This document shows positions 17,260-25,102 of a DNA stretch of 57,475 nt, piece after piece. Position numbers and translations under genes: made by a program. The notes beneath the pieces were generated by a model. That model was not told where the DNA came from, did no database searches, and saw only the letters and a program-made list of their open reading frames with translations. The stretch comes from Mycolicibacter kumamotonensis (GTDB taxonomy: Bacteria; Actinomycetota; Actinomycetes; Mycobacteriales; Mycobacteriaceae). The stretch is taken from NCBI RefSeq assembly GCF_002086285.1, contig NZ_MVHU01000030.1, positions 1 through 57,475 of the forward strand, read 5' to 3'. Each line of letters starts with the position of its first letter. The first letter of the stretch is position 1.

Positions 17260-17387
17260 GCTCCTATTGTCCCGCGCGGCGTGTGGATGGGGGCGTAGAC
17301 ACGGATGCGCGGCTTCAGTCGCGCGGCGTGGATGGGTACGCGGGCCCGTGGGAACACGCGCCCCGCTTCTACGCAGCGTGAGCCCTG

Positions 17388-17552
17388 TCAGTCCTTCACG
17401 AACTCCACGATGGCGTCCCGCTCGCCCTGCTTCATGATGTTGTTTATCCGCCACCCGTCCTTACCCTGGCGGGTCGCCTCCTCGGCTACCGCCTTGTCCA
17501 CATCGGCGGTCCAACTTCCACTGTGCACGGCTACGGACTTGTACTGGGGCAT
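17388..17552 (-). CDS. Small DUF4177-like protein
   Basis: The 54-aa product (start ATG 17552, MPQYKSVAVHSG) has the beta-hairpin, helix, GW-strand layout of DUF4177-type proteins: a QYK opening, a central helix (DVDKAVAEEATRQG) and KDGWRINNIMKQ. An upstream start at 17570 adds six residues. Function unknown. Confidence 0.5.
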   Translation of the reverse strand: MPQYKSVAVHSGSWTADVDKAVAEEATRQGKDGWRINNIMKQGERDAIVEFVKD

Positions 17553-17682
17553 GGTTCTGGAAGCTACCACCGCTGCGCGTTGGAGGGGAACGGGTGACGG
17601 TTGGCGGGTTGGCGCGGCTGAAGGTTAACTACAACCCCGCCGCGTGTCGGAAGATTAGCTGACTTCACGTGAAGAACGGCTG

Positions 17683-18022
17683 GGCGGCAGATATAGTGCC
17701 TCCTTTGGGGGGTGTCGCACCCCGCGCGGCTCAGGGCACCGTAGAAACACGACTTAATAGACATATCTTAATTAAGAACATGGGACGTGACACTTTATAT
17801 TTACGTACTCTGACCTGCGCTTATACGCTTATTGACCTCTCTTTCACGCTGCGGGTGTCAGAGATGGGCGACGCGGCGAAGGGGCAAAGGAGGCACTATA
17901 TTTGCCTCCCTACCCCTGACCTGCAATAACGTACTGATTTGTTCTGAAAACAGAAACAGGGGCGGCACTATGTTTGCCGCCCTACTTTTCCGCGAAGACC
18001 AGAAGCGGCAAAATACTGCCGC
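17683..18022. repeat. Four hairpin repeats in AT-rich geneless region; candidate origin
   Basis: The 643 bp from 17571 to 18213 hold no convincing gene. Four related palindromes lie at 17686-17700, 17889-17909, 17960-17982 and 18005-18022, built on GGCA-N6/7-TGCC with loops like CTATATT. Copies two and three differ by A-T versus C-G at the same stem position (GGAGGCA/TGCCTCC, GGCGGCA/TGCCGCC), a covariation that preserves pairing; copies one and four are in the opposite orientation. An AT-rich stretch (about 17755-17835) lies between copies one and two. Location just upstream of the replication-type ATPase suggests an origin or regulatory RNA hairpins. Confidence 0.5.
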
Positions 18023-18153
18023 CCTCTTGACCCCTCCTGAAGTTTGCTGGAACGGCGCTGTGGTGCCGTTTATGGACGCAGCGGCCGTGGAATGTATCAC
18101 GCGGCGGGATGCACAGCAGACATACCTCTCGGCGTGTCGTGTCTTCGACAGAT

Positions 18154-18195
18154 GATTTCTGAAATCTGAGATATACTACTAAGACAAGCTATACA
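18154..18195 (+). promoter_or_regulatory. Promoter and operator of element regulator
   Basis: A perfect palindrome GATTTC-T-GAAATC (18154-18166) lies just upstream of a TATACT -10 candidate (18172-18177), with a second TATACA at 18190-18195. The gene starts at 18214 behind AAAGGA. The arrangement fits repressor control. Confidence 0.45.
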
Positions 18196-18213
18196 ACGTC
18201 GAAAGGACAAACA

Positions 18214-18483
18214 ATGCTTAGCAAGCCGCGCATGCGCGCCATTCTGCGCGATGCAATGGACGACGACCGCATTCCCGAGTACGCGGGCACAGGATGGGTA
18301 GCCGAGAATTTCGGTGTGAGCCGCAGCCGCGTATTCGCGGCTATTCACGCGGGAAAGCTCCCCGCGACCCGCCTGAAGAACGAATCACAGAAGGAGAGCT
18401 TCTTGATCCGTCCCGAGGACGCCGCGCTGCTCTGGGGATACCTGCTGGACGACGCCGATAAGGGGGAACTGGCTACCGCTTGA
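18214..18483 (+). CDS. HTH (MerR/excisionase-like) regulator
   Basis: This 89-aa protein contains TGWVAENFGVSRSRVFAAIHAGKLPATRLKNES, a helix-turn-helix of the HTH_17/excisionase type followed by a wing (FLIRPEDAALLWGYL). SD AAAGGA is 7 nt before the ATG. It sits between the hairpin-repeat region and the ATPase gene and could be a replication control protein or directionality factor. Confidence 0.7.
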   Translation: MLSKPRMRAILRDAMDDDRIPEYAGTGWVAENFGVSRSRVFAAIHAGKLPATRLKNESQKESFLIRPEDAALLWGYLLDDADKGELATA

Positions 18484-18491
18484 AAGCAAAA

Positions 18492-18521
18492 ACCCCGCCG
18501 CGTGGGGACGCTATGCGGGGT
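18492..18521 (+). terminator. Hairpin between regulator and ATPase gene
   Basis: ACCCCGC (18492-18498) pairs with GCGGGGT (18515-18521) 8 nt after the regulator's stop. No T-run follows, so partial termination or processing is more likely than full stop, as the ATPase gene follows 30 bp later. Confidence 0.4.
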
Positions 18522-18550
18522 GATGCTAGCCGTGGAAGCTGGACTACAAG

Positions 18551-20344
18551 ATGACTACGCCCATTGTATCAGTAAACGACGACAACTACAACGTCGACTT
18601 CAACACGAACCCGCGCGACTTGTTCGACGCGGAGGAGGTGGAACTCGAAACGCAGCGCCAGAAGGAAGCCGACCGCGCTGCCCTACGCGCGAAGGTGAAC
18701 TCTAGCGCGCAGCGTATTTCCAACGACCTGGACGAACTGGAGAAGCAGTACCTCAACGCTCTGGTGAAACAGCAACTCTCCCGTGGCGTTAAAGCCAAGC
18801 CGCGCCCTAACCCGTTTGGTGTACCGCTCAGCGCGAAGATGCTGGACGATATCGAGCGGGCGTCACATATCTTCACTGCCTCTCCGAAGCTTCAGGAGAT
18901 TGCATACACAGCTGCGCTGGAGCGAGTCTCCGCGTGGGGGATGTTGGCGGTGTGCCAGATGAACATGGCAACGTGGGTTGATGCAACGCACGTACTGGTG
19001 AAGAGTGACGGATCAGAGGGAAAGAGTCTCGAATCAGGGACGAGTCTGTCGACCTATGTGGCGCTCACGTCACTGAGTGGTGGCGGTAAAAGCAAGACCT
19101 TTAAGGCGGCGCGTGAGGTAGTGAAGCCGTTTATGCGCCCCATCACCGATGGAACAGGGCAGGGGCTGATCAAGCAATTTGCCGAGGTTGTGAAAATCAC
19201 ACGCGACGAGGACGGGAAGCCCCTCAAGGAACCGTACTACGTCACGCAGTACCGCCGACACATGCTGCTGGTTAACTCACCCGAGGTGAAAAAGCTAAAT
19301 GCAGAGTTTCTACGCGAGGGCTCCCAGACCGACGCCATGATGCGGTCGATGTGGTCTGGTGAGACGACAGGCAACATGACGAGTGACGTAAACCGTCAGA
19401 CACTGCTCATCGACAACACGTACCGAATCCACGCTGCCTGGGGCGTACAGCCTGAGAACTCCAAAGGGATCATGGACGGAGTGGCCGACGGCACCCCGCA
19501 GCGATTTGTGTGGGCACCTTCCCTGGAGCAGCGCACCAAGGCACGCGCGCCGAAGCGCGTTATCCCGCCGCCTGGTGTGACGTTCCCGAAGCCAACCTGG
19601 AACATTGGCGGGAACGTGTTCGGTGGAGGCTCAGAGGAAACGGCGCTGCCCTCGGAGGTAAAAGATGACACGGTGCTACCCGATCCCGTCTGGATAGGGT
19701 ACGGGCGCGCCCCCCTGATGCAGTTGGAACTCGCGGAGTTGCAGGAGCGTCAGGACGCCGCGCTGGCTACGAAGTCGAACCGTGACGAGTGGTTGGCGCT
19801 TACCGATGAAGAGCGTGAGGAGCTGGAACGTGTTATCACGAACTCGCACGGGACGCTGACCCGAATCAAGCAAGCCGTGCTCTTCGCGTGGCTGGATGGA
19901 CGACCCGAGCCGACTGACATGGACTGGGTGCTCGCCAAGGCACAAATGATGGTATCTCGTGCCACCGCCGCTTTCGCCTACGACGAAATGATGGATGCCA
20001 TGGAACGCGACGCGAGGAAGGTGGGGGAGCAGCGCGGCGCGGAGATGTTCGCGGCAAACAACGCGAAGGACGCGCTGGAACAGGCTCATGCCATCGTTGC
20101 CGCCGACACATTCTGGAATAAGTTGTCGGAGCACGGACCCTTCCCGAAGGACAAGTACCTACGGGATCGCTGGAGTAAGCGTGCGTACTACGCGGCGGGG
20201 ATGGAGTACCTCGAAAAATCGGAGCAGATTGCAGTACGTCCCGACGCGCACGGCGACCCGATGCTGTGGGCGCTGAAGGACGGCAACTTTCTTCCCGCCG
20301 ACAAGTTCGCGCGTGTCCAGGCGGCCGCGGCGGCGATGAAATGA
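18551..20344 (+). CDS. P-loop ATPase, replication helicase-type (DUF3987-like)
   Basis: The 597-aa protein has a Walker A SLSGGGKSKT (GGGKS 177-181) preceded by a helical N-terminus, and downstream a GVQPENSKGIMDGVADGTPQRFVW segment resembling the arginine-finger region of DUF3987/primase-associated helicases. No primase (Prim-Pol) domain is visible. In actinobacterial integrative elements such proteins drive replication of the excised circle. The last codon overlaps the next gene by ATGA. The family assignment is from pattern memory; a DNA-packaging or other ATPase is possible. Confidence 0.6.
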   Translation: MTTPIVSVNDDNYNVDFNTNPRDLFDAEEVELETQRQKEADRAALRAKVNSSAQRISNDLDELEKQYLNALVKQQLSRGVKAKPRPNPFGVPLSAKMLDDIERASHIFTASPKLQEIAYTAALERVSAWGMLAVCQMNMATWVDATHVLVKSDGSEGKSLESGTSLSTYVALTSLSGGGKSKTFKAAREVVKPFMRPITDGTGQGLIKQFAEVVKITRDEDGKPLKEPYYVTQYRRHMLLVNSPEVKKLNAEFLREGSQTDAMMRSMWSGETTGNMTSDVNRQTLLIDNTYRIHAAWGVQPENSKGIMDGVADGTPQRFVWAPSLEQRTKARAPKRVIPPPGVTFPKPTWNIGGNVFGGGSEETALPSEVKDDTVLPDPVWIGYGRAPLMQLELAELQERQDAALATKSNRDEWLALTDEEREELERVITNSHGTLTRIKQAVLFAWLDGRPEPTDMDWVLAKAQMMVSRATAAFAYDEMMDAMERDARKVGEQRGAEMFAANNAKDALEQAHAIVAADTFWNKLSEHGPFPKDKYLRDRWSKRAYYAAGMEYLEKSEQIAVRPDAHGDPMLWALKDGNFLPADKFARVQAAAAAMK

Positions 20345-20685
20345 GCCGCGCCGCAATGAACGAGTACATGCGTGGGATTCACGATGACTTGGACCGTCGC
20401 TACCACGAGACGATGACCGAGTCGTTCGATGCGGTGATCGACGGGCTCAACCTCGCCACGGCCGCGGGAAGGCGGGAGATGGTTTCCCGACTGAAGCGGC
20501 TGTGGGGCGGCGGGGCGTCGCTCGTGTACCCGCCGCCCAGGATGGTGGTTGCTCAGCCGCTGCGTCACAGGGTGACCTTCGAAGACGGGGTTGTCGAGGT
20601 TCGCACGGTGTGGAACGTGCTCGCCCCCGACGACTCCACGACCCGCTGGACGTTCACGTATGCAGCGGGGGTGAGCGCAGCATGA
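20341..20685 (+). CDS. Hypothetical protein (element)
   Basis: A 114-aa protein starting at the ATG that overlaps the ATPase stop. N-terminal helix (MNEYMRGIHDDLDRRYHETMTESFDAVIDGLN), C-terminal strands. No domain recognised. Tight coupling suggests it works with the ATPase. Confidence 0.65.
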   Translation: MSRAAMNEYMRGIHDDLDRRYHETMTESFDAVIDGLNLATAAGRREMVSRLKRLWGGGASLVYPPPRMVVAQPLRHRVTFEDGVVEVRTVWNVLAPDDSTTRWTFTYAAGVSAA

Positions 20686-20927
20686 CCGCCCTCCACGCAA
20701 CCCTCGCCGCCTCCTTCGCATCCCTCCACGGTCGGGACGTGCCATCCGCCCTGGACGAGGAACTCGCCGATATCCAAGTGGAGGTCATGCGCGCCGTGTT
20801 GTCCAGCCGAGCCTGGCAGGACTTCAGGCGGGCGGTGCTCCGCGCCGACCCCGCCCTCCTCGCCCTGCCCGTGGAAGAACTGAACGCCCTGGAGGAGCTG
20901 CGGGGAGAGGTGACACGCGCCCCGTGA
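20682..20927 (+). CDS. Hypothetical protein (element)
   Basis: An 81-aa helical protein, start ATG overlapping the previous stop by 4 bp. Contains DEELADIQVEVMRAVLSSRAWQDFRRAVLRADPALLALP. No domain recognised. Last gene before a strong 14-bp hairpin. Confidence 0.6.
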   Translation: MTALHATLAASFASLHGRDVPSALDEELADIQVEVMRAVLSSRAWQDFRRAVLRADPALLALPVEELNALEELRGEVTRAP

Positions 20928-20932
20928 CCCCG

Positions 20933-20965
20933 CCCCGTAGGCCGTACCCGTTACGGCCTACGGGG
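20933..20965 (+). terminator. Perfect 14-bp hairpin, internal terminator/attenuator
   Basis: CCCCGTAGGCCGTA (20933-20946) pairs perfectly with 20952-20965 around CCCGT. It lies between two codirectional genes, so it would uncouple the downstream gene from the ATPase transcript. Confidence 0.6.
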
Positions 20966-21019
20966 TACCCCGAAACGTGGAAGGAGGGAGACCCGAAACC
21001 GATAGGAAAGAGAGACCCG

Positions 21020-21391
21020 ATGACATACGACAACCCCGCCGAGTACACCCCCGCCCAGAGCGGGGTACGGGCGACGTGGGAGAAGCTGACCGCGTCCTCC
21101 ACGTACACCGCGCTGGACGCCGCTGAGGCGGTGGACCCGTACCTGACTCCCGCCGAGGAGCAGCGAGTGGTACGCGCGGCGCTGGACAGGCTCTGGAGCG
21201 ACAAGGACCTCACGCTCCCCGCCCACGACGGCGAACCCGCCCTCACGGCGGAACCCGTGGCGTGGGACGTGACGATAACCGACGAGCGGCTCGTGCACAC
21301 CGCGACCTTCGCCGCCGTGGCGGAGGGCGAAGACACAGTCCCCGAGCTGTGGACGTTCGAGTGGGGGTGGACCCGTAACACCGCCGCGTAA
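21020..21391 (+). CDS. Hypothetical protein (element)
   Basis: From ATG 21020, behind the purine-rich AAAGAGAGA, a 123-aa acidic protein (MTYDNPAEYTPAQSGV...). A GTG at 20924 overlapping the previous gene would extend it by 32 residues but translation would cross a 14-bp hairpin. C-terminus is Trp-rich (TVPELWTFEWGWTRN). Unknown function. Confidence 0.6.
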   Translation: MTYDNPAEYTPAQSGVRATWEKLTASSTYTALDAAEAVDPYLTPAEEQRVVRAALDRLWSDKDLTLPAHDGEPALTAEPVAWDVTITDERLVHTATFAAVAEGEDTVPELWTFEWGWTRNTAA

Positions 21392-21406
21392 CCCGTAACC
21401 CGCCCC

Positions 21407-21465
21407 GACACAAAAAGAAGCGCCCCTCCCTGGCTGCTCATGCAGGGACGGGGCGCTCTTGTGTC
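21407..21465. terminator. Long hairpin terminator between convergent genes
   Basis: Outer arms GACACAA/TTGTGTC (21407-21413, 21459-21465) enclose AGCGCCCCTCCCTG (21419-21432) pairing with 21443-21457 with one bulged C. The A-run on the left arm reads as a T-run for the minus strand. It separates convergent genes. Confidence 0.75.
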
Positions 21466-21521
21466 AAACGTGAGCATGAATTGAAAGCGCCTCAAGCATA
21501 CCCCGCCGCGCGGTACACCGC

Positions 21522-21836
21522 TCAGATGAGCACACCCTGCCCGAAGTGGGAGCGGTACTCGTACCAGGATTTGAGCTGGTCTTGTGTCCAATGCCCCAGC
21601 CCCGCCGTGCCCGAGGCGTTCACGTTGTACCCGTCATCATGTACCGCCAACTCAGGCACGGGCACGTACACCGTGAGCGGGTGAGTGGCGGCGTACACGC
21701 CGAGCGCCACGGCGACAGTCCCGAGGGCGAGGACCACGGCGGGGTGCATGGCTGCGCGAATCATGGCGACGGCGGCACGGGTACCGCGAGAGGTACGGGC
21801 GAATGCGGGCATGGTGAAAGAGAGAGATGTGGTCAT
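21522..21836 (-). CDS. Single-pass membrane protein (element)
   Basis: ATG 21836 behind SD GGAAGG gives a 104-aa protein: basic N-terminus, a membrane helix (HPAVVLALGTVAVALGVYAATHP), and an exported C-terminal domain ending LGHWTQDQLKSWYEYRSHFGQGVLI. Function unknown. A -10-like TACAAT lies about 50 nt upstream (minus strand, 21886-21891). Confidence 0.6.
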   Translation of the reverse strand: MTTSLSFTMPAFARTSRGTRAAVAMIRAAMHPAVVLALGTVAVALGVYAATHPLTVYVPVPELAVHDDGYNVNASGTAGLGHWTQDQLKSWYEYRSHFGQGVLI

Positions 21837-21997
21837 GTGTGAGCCTTCCAGTTGTGTGATTGGTGGGTGGTTGTGTGTAGGGATATTGTACCGAGTCAAC
21901 CTGTGAAAGTGGAGGGTGAATTACGCCGTGGATTGGCGGGAACGGGGCACGCGGGAATGGCGAAACCCGCAGCGTGACCAGGGAAGATGCACCGCGC

Positions 21998-22013
21998 GAA
22001 AATGGCACGTCCC
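21998..22013. repeat. 16-bp direct repeat, copy 1
   Basis: GAAAATGGCACGTCCC occurs here and again exactly at 34575-34590, in both cases shortly upstream of a plus-strand gene. Candidate shared operator. Confidence 0.45.
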
Positions 22014-22154
22014 CGCTGATCGCGCGGCGCGTTACCCTCATTCCCTCCGCCGCCCGCGGTGTATAGGGAGGGTGTACCGCGTGTCATGTTATCCGAACCA
22101 TTTATTCGATAGTCCGAGGTACGTTATATGGACGATCAAACGAAAGCGAGAGTC

Positions 22155-22439
22155 ATGACCAATACTCACGAAAGGGCGGCACGAGGACGGCCACACAGCG
22201 AGTTGCCCGTTGGAATGGAAGAGCGCGCCCGCAGCCTAGAGGCGACCCGCAAGTTTGTGGAAATGCGCCGCCTGGAGTGGAACGAGGCGGTGGACGCCCG
22301 AAACAAGATGATCTACTTTGCGCGCAAAGAGGGCATGCCCGTGACCGTGATTGCACGGCTCCTCGGTTTGGCTCCAGGCAGCGTTACCGTGATTCTGCGT
22401 AACCTGCGCGGCGTTGAGGCGGAAGAGGCGCAGGCGTGA
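22155..22439 (+). CDS. Small HTH protein (element)
   Basis: From ATG 22155 (purine-rich AAAGCGAGAG before it) this 94-aa protein has helices LEATRKFVEMRRLEWNEAVDARNKMIYFARKEG followed by a HTH-like PVTVIARLLGLAPGSVTVILRNL. An ATG at 22128 would add nine residues. It is the first gene of a chain of overlapping genes to 26025 and may regulate it. Confidence 0.65.
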   Translation: MTNTHERAARGRPHSELPVGMEERARSLEATRKFVEMRRLEWNEAVDARNKMIYFARKEGMPVTVIARLLGLAPGSVTVILRNLRGVEAEEAQA

Positions 22440-23020
22440 TCCTCCCTACCCTCACTTACACTGCGCTGCCGATTCCCGCACCGTTCGATAAATTCGCGGT
22501 GCTGATCGAGGAAGACCGCGTTTGCGGGCTCATTCTGCGCGACGCGATGCGACGCTTTCATGACACGGGCAAGGCGCAGCGGTGCGATTTCAGCGGGAGT
22601 ATGTGCTACGTCCTGCACAACGCCGAGAACGACTCCGTGAAGATTGGACGAACAGGCGAGCTGCGTAAGCGGTGGCGTGATCTCGAAAACGCGAGCGGCG
22701 TGGAGCTGACCCCACTCGTGGTTTGGTACACGCGCGACAGCGCACTGCTGGAGATCAACCTGCACGATGCGTTTTCCTACGCCCGCCGCCCGCGCGGCGA
22801 GTGGTTCGACGCGGCTGGTGTGCTCCCTTCCCTGTCAACCGTGATAGCTGGGGCGGAGATATACATTGCCCCGCGTGCCCAGCCCGTGTGGATGGACGAC
22901 GAGGACACCGCGCCATTCCCGCGCTCCGACCCGCAGGCGGCGCTGGAAGCGATGATCAGCAACTCACAGTCGAAGCTGGACAGCTTGTTCGACCTTGTCA
23001 GCGAGGGCGGTGAATCATGA
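22436..23020 (+). CDS. GIY-YIG-like (T5orf172/MUG113) protein
   Basis: GTG start overlaps the previous stop. In the 194-aa product, residues 57-125 carry CYVLHNAENDSVKIGRTGEL, a positively charged RKRW (Arg80), HDAF and GEWF (Glu122), which match the T5orf172/MUG113 branch of the GIY-YIG fold. Such domains are often nucleases or DNA-binding modules in mobile DNA. The C-terminal SDPQAALEAMISNSQSK motif is repeated in the next protein (TDPQAALDAMVSTS). Confidence 0.65.
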   Translation: MILPTLTYTALPIPAPFDKFAVLIEEDRVCGLILRDAMRRFHDTGKAQRCDFSGSMCYVLHNAENDSVKIGRTGELRKRWRDLENASGVELTPLVVWYTRDSALLEINLHDAFSYARRPRGEWFDAAGVLPSLSTVIAGAEIYIAPRAQPVWMDDEDTAPFPRSDPQAALEAMISNSQSKLDSLFDLVSEGGES

Positions 23021-24834
23021 CCGCCCTCCTGGACCTCCTGAAGGAGCGGAGCCGTGCCACGATAGAGGACCTGCGCGAGGTGATAACCACGCTCCCCGAA
23101 GCTGACGGCGAGGCGGCCCACGCCGCGCTGACCGCCGCCATTGACCGCGGCGAGGTGACGGTTGCCAAGGGAGAATTCTTCTACATAGGGAGCCGCGAGG
23201 CCATGGCACGCCAGCGCGCCGAGTTCGAGGCTCAGCGAAGCCGCGGCGTTGGGGACGCTGAGCTTGAAGCGTACGGCGCGGCTCTGACCGACCCCGCCGA
23301 CCGAGCAGCGTGGAGAACCGTCACGCTGCTGTCCAGCGTCGACCCCGCGCCCGCTGCCGTCGAACCCGAAGCGGAGACGGAGACCGAGGCTCCCGCTCCC
23401 CCTCCCGCCGAGACCGACCCGCAGGCGGCGCTCGACGCGATGGTGAGCACGTCCCGCCCGACTCCGCCCGTGCAGCCCGACGTGGACCCCCTCGTGACCA
23501 GAACCATGCTCGCCGTGTACACGCGCGGAGGCGTGACGAAGCAGGCGGTGCGTAACGCCGCTGGGCTTGACGCGGCGCGTGTCATCAACCGCTGCCTCGA
23601 CACGGGGCTGGCGGTGGTGGCGAAGAGCGCCCTGCGCCTGACCGAGGACCCCGCGCGGCGCGAAGAGGTGGTGGTGACCCGCGCCGTGGTTGCGTACCTG
23701 CTGGACAACGACGCCCTGCGCGTGGACACGCTCCGCGCCGCCGTGCGAACCCGCGAGCCGAACTTCGAGAACGCAGAGACCCTCCTCAACGCCGCGCTGT
23801 CACACCTCCGCGCGACGGGCACGGTGACCGTGCACGACGGCGAGGTGCGCTTGAGCGACGTTGCCCGTGACAAGAAGCGGGCGACCCCGACCGACCTCCC
23901 CTGGACTCTCCCCGCGCCGAGCGCCGCGGTGCTGGTGTCCAGCGACCCGCGCGCGGAGATTCTGCTCAGGCTCCTCGACGCGGGAACCCTGCCCGAAGCG
24001 GGCGTGACGGAAGCCGCGCCCGAGGTGATCAGTGCGCTCCTCGCCCCGCCCCGCGTGGTGGTTTACCGTGACGGGCGGTACCAGTTAAATCAGCTCCCCG
24101 TACCCGTCGACTCCCTCCGCCGCGTACTGGCGACGATCACACGACAGGGCGCGTACCGCGTGGACCCCGTGGCTATCCCCGACGCCGTGGCGTGGCTCGG
24201 GCGCGAGGGACTCGTGACGGTGGCGGACACGGGAACGGTGACGCTGACCCGTGAGCTCCTCGCCGTACCCGTGAGCTTTGCGGGCGTGGACGAGTACACG
24301 CCGCCCGCCCCTACCGCGGTGACGGGGGAGCTTGTACCCGCGAAGCAGACCAGCGCGGCGGTGGACGTGAGCGAAGACTCCCTCGTGGCTGCGCTGGTGC
24401 GGGAACTGGCGGAGTTGACGGGAACGACCCGTGAGATCAGGGGAGAGCTCTTCAGGATGCGCTCGACCGCCCTGCGCGGCGCGGGTGACCTCCCCGACCC
24501 CGACGCGGAAGGGTTACTGACCGAGGAGGAACTGGACGCGGTGCGTGAGGTGGCTGCCGTTCTTGGGCAGTACAGCAAAGGGCTGACCGTAACGGAGATC
24601 AGGACCAACAAGATAGGGAAGCGGTGGAAGCCTCTTACCGCCGCCGCATTGGAGAACGGCTGGAAGCTCGGCGCGTTTCGACCGACCCCGAAGCTTCAGC
24701 AGGGCTGCCAGTGGAAGCTTGCTGACCCGCTCTTGGCGGGCTTCAGAACCAAGGACGAGTTCAACGCCGCGGTGGAAGCGCGCCGATTGGCAGGGAGGAA
24801 CCGAAACAAGACGAAGGAAGAAGCGAATGTTTGA
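23017..24834 (+). CDS. Large multi-winged-helix-like protein (element)
   Basis: The 605-aa protein starts at an ATG overlapping the previous stop. It seems built of repeated short helical/winged-helix units (LLDLLKERSRATIEDLREVITTLP; MLAVYTRGGVTKQAVRNAAG; LLRLLDAGTLPEAGVTEAAPEVIS; LRRVLATITRQGAYRVDPVAIPDAVAWL) joined by Pro/Glu-rich linkers. It shares the TDPQAALDAM motif (about residues 130-140) with its neighbour. No catalytic motif seen. A DNA-binding scaffold is an inference. Confidence 0.55.
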   Translation: MTALLDLLKERSRATIEDLREVITTLPEADGEAAHAALTAAIDRGEVTVAKGEFFYIGSREAMARQRAEFEAQRSRGVGDAELEAYGAALTDPADRAAWRTVTLLSSVDPAPAAVEPEAETETEAPAPPPAETDPQAALDAMVSTSRPTPPVQPDVDPLVTRTMLAVYTRGGVTKQAVRNAAGLDAARVINRCLDTGLAVVAKSALRLTEDPARREEVVVTRAVVAYLLDNDALRVDTLRAAVRTREPNFENAETLLNAALSHLRATGTVTVHDGEVRLSDVARDKKRATPTDLPWTLPAPSAAVLVSSDPRAEILLRLLDAGTLPEAGVTEAAPEVISALLAPPRVVVYRDGRYQLNQLPVPVDSLRRVLATITRQGAYRVDPVAIPDAVAWLGREGLVTVADTGTVTLTRELLAVPVSFAGVDEYTPPAPTAVTGELVPAKQTSAAVDVSEDSLVAALVRELAELTGTTREIRGELFRMRSTALRGAGDLPDPDAEGLLTEEELDAVREVAAVLGQYSKGLTVTEIRTNKIGKRWKPLTAAALENGWKLGAFRPTPKLQQGCQWKLADPLLAGFRTKDEFNAAVEARRLAGRNRNKTKEEANV

Positions 24835-25102
24835 CCAGAGACTGATGGACCCCGCGTGGTACACGCCCCAGCGACACCTTGACGCGCTCGTGACCGTGAC
24901 CGTCGACCAGAGCGCCGCTTGGCGGGAGTTCGAGGCGTACGCGGCGGAGGTGCGTACGGCCCGCGCGAACGGGCTCCCCGTACCCCCGCCGCCCGCTGGT
25001 GTGACGGTGGACACAGCCCCGCCCAGTCACGGGGCGGAGTTACCCTCCAGCGCAGCTGAGGATGACGACGAGGACCTCGACGGATTGGCGGATGAGATAT
25101 GA
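24827..25102 (+). CDS. Small acidic protein (element)
   Basis: ATG 24827 overlaps the previous stop by 8 bp. The 91-aa product has a short helix (AAWREFEAYAAEVRTARANG), a PVPPPP linker and an acidic tail (EDDDEDLDGLADEI). No domain recognised; overlap by 4 bp with the next gene. Confidence 0.6.
   Translation: MFDQRLMDPAWYTPQRHLDALVTVTVDQSAAWREFEAYAAEVRTARANGLPVPPPPAGVTVDTAPPSHGAELPSSAAEDDDEDLDGLADEI

Noticed and set aside
16573..17454. A 293-aa minus-strand protein
   Set aside because: Most of it is low-complexity Arg/Gly/Pro crossing the nested palindrome; only the short CRSR opening looks gene-like and is listed as doubtful.
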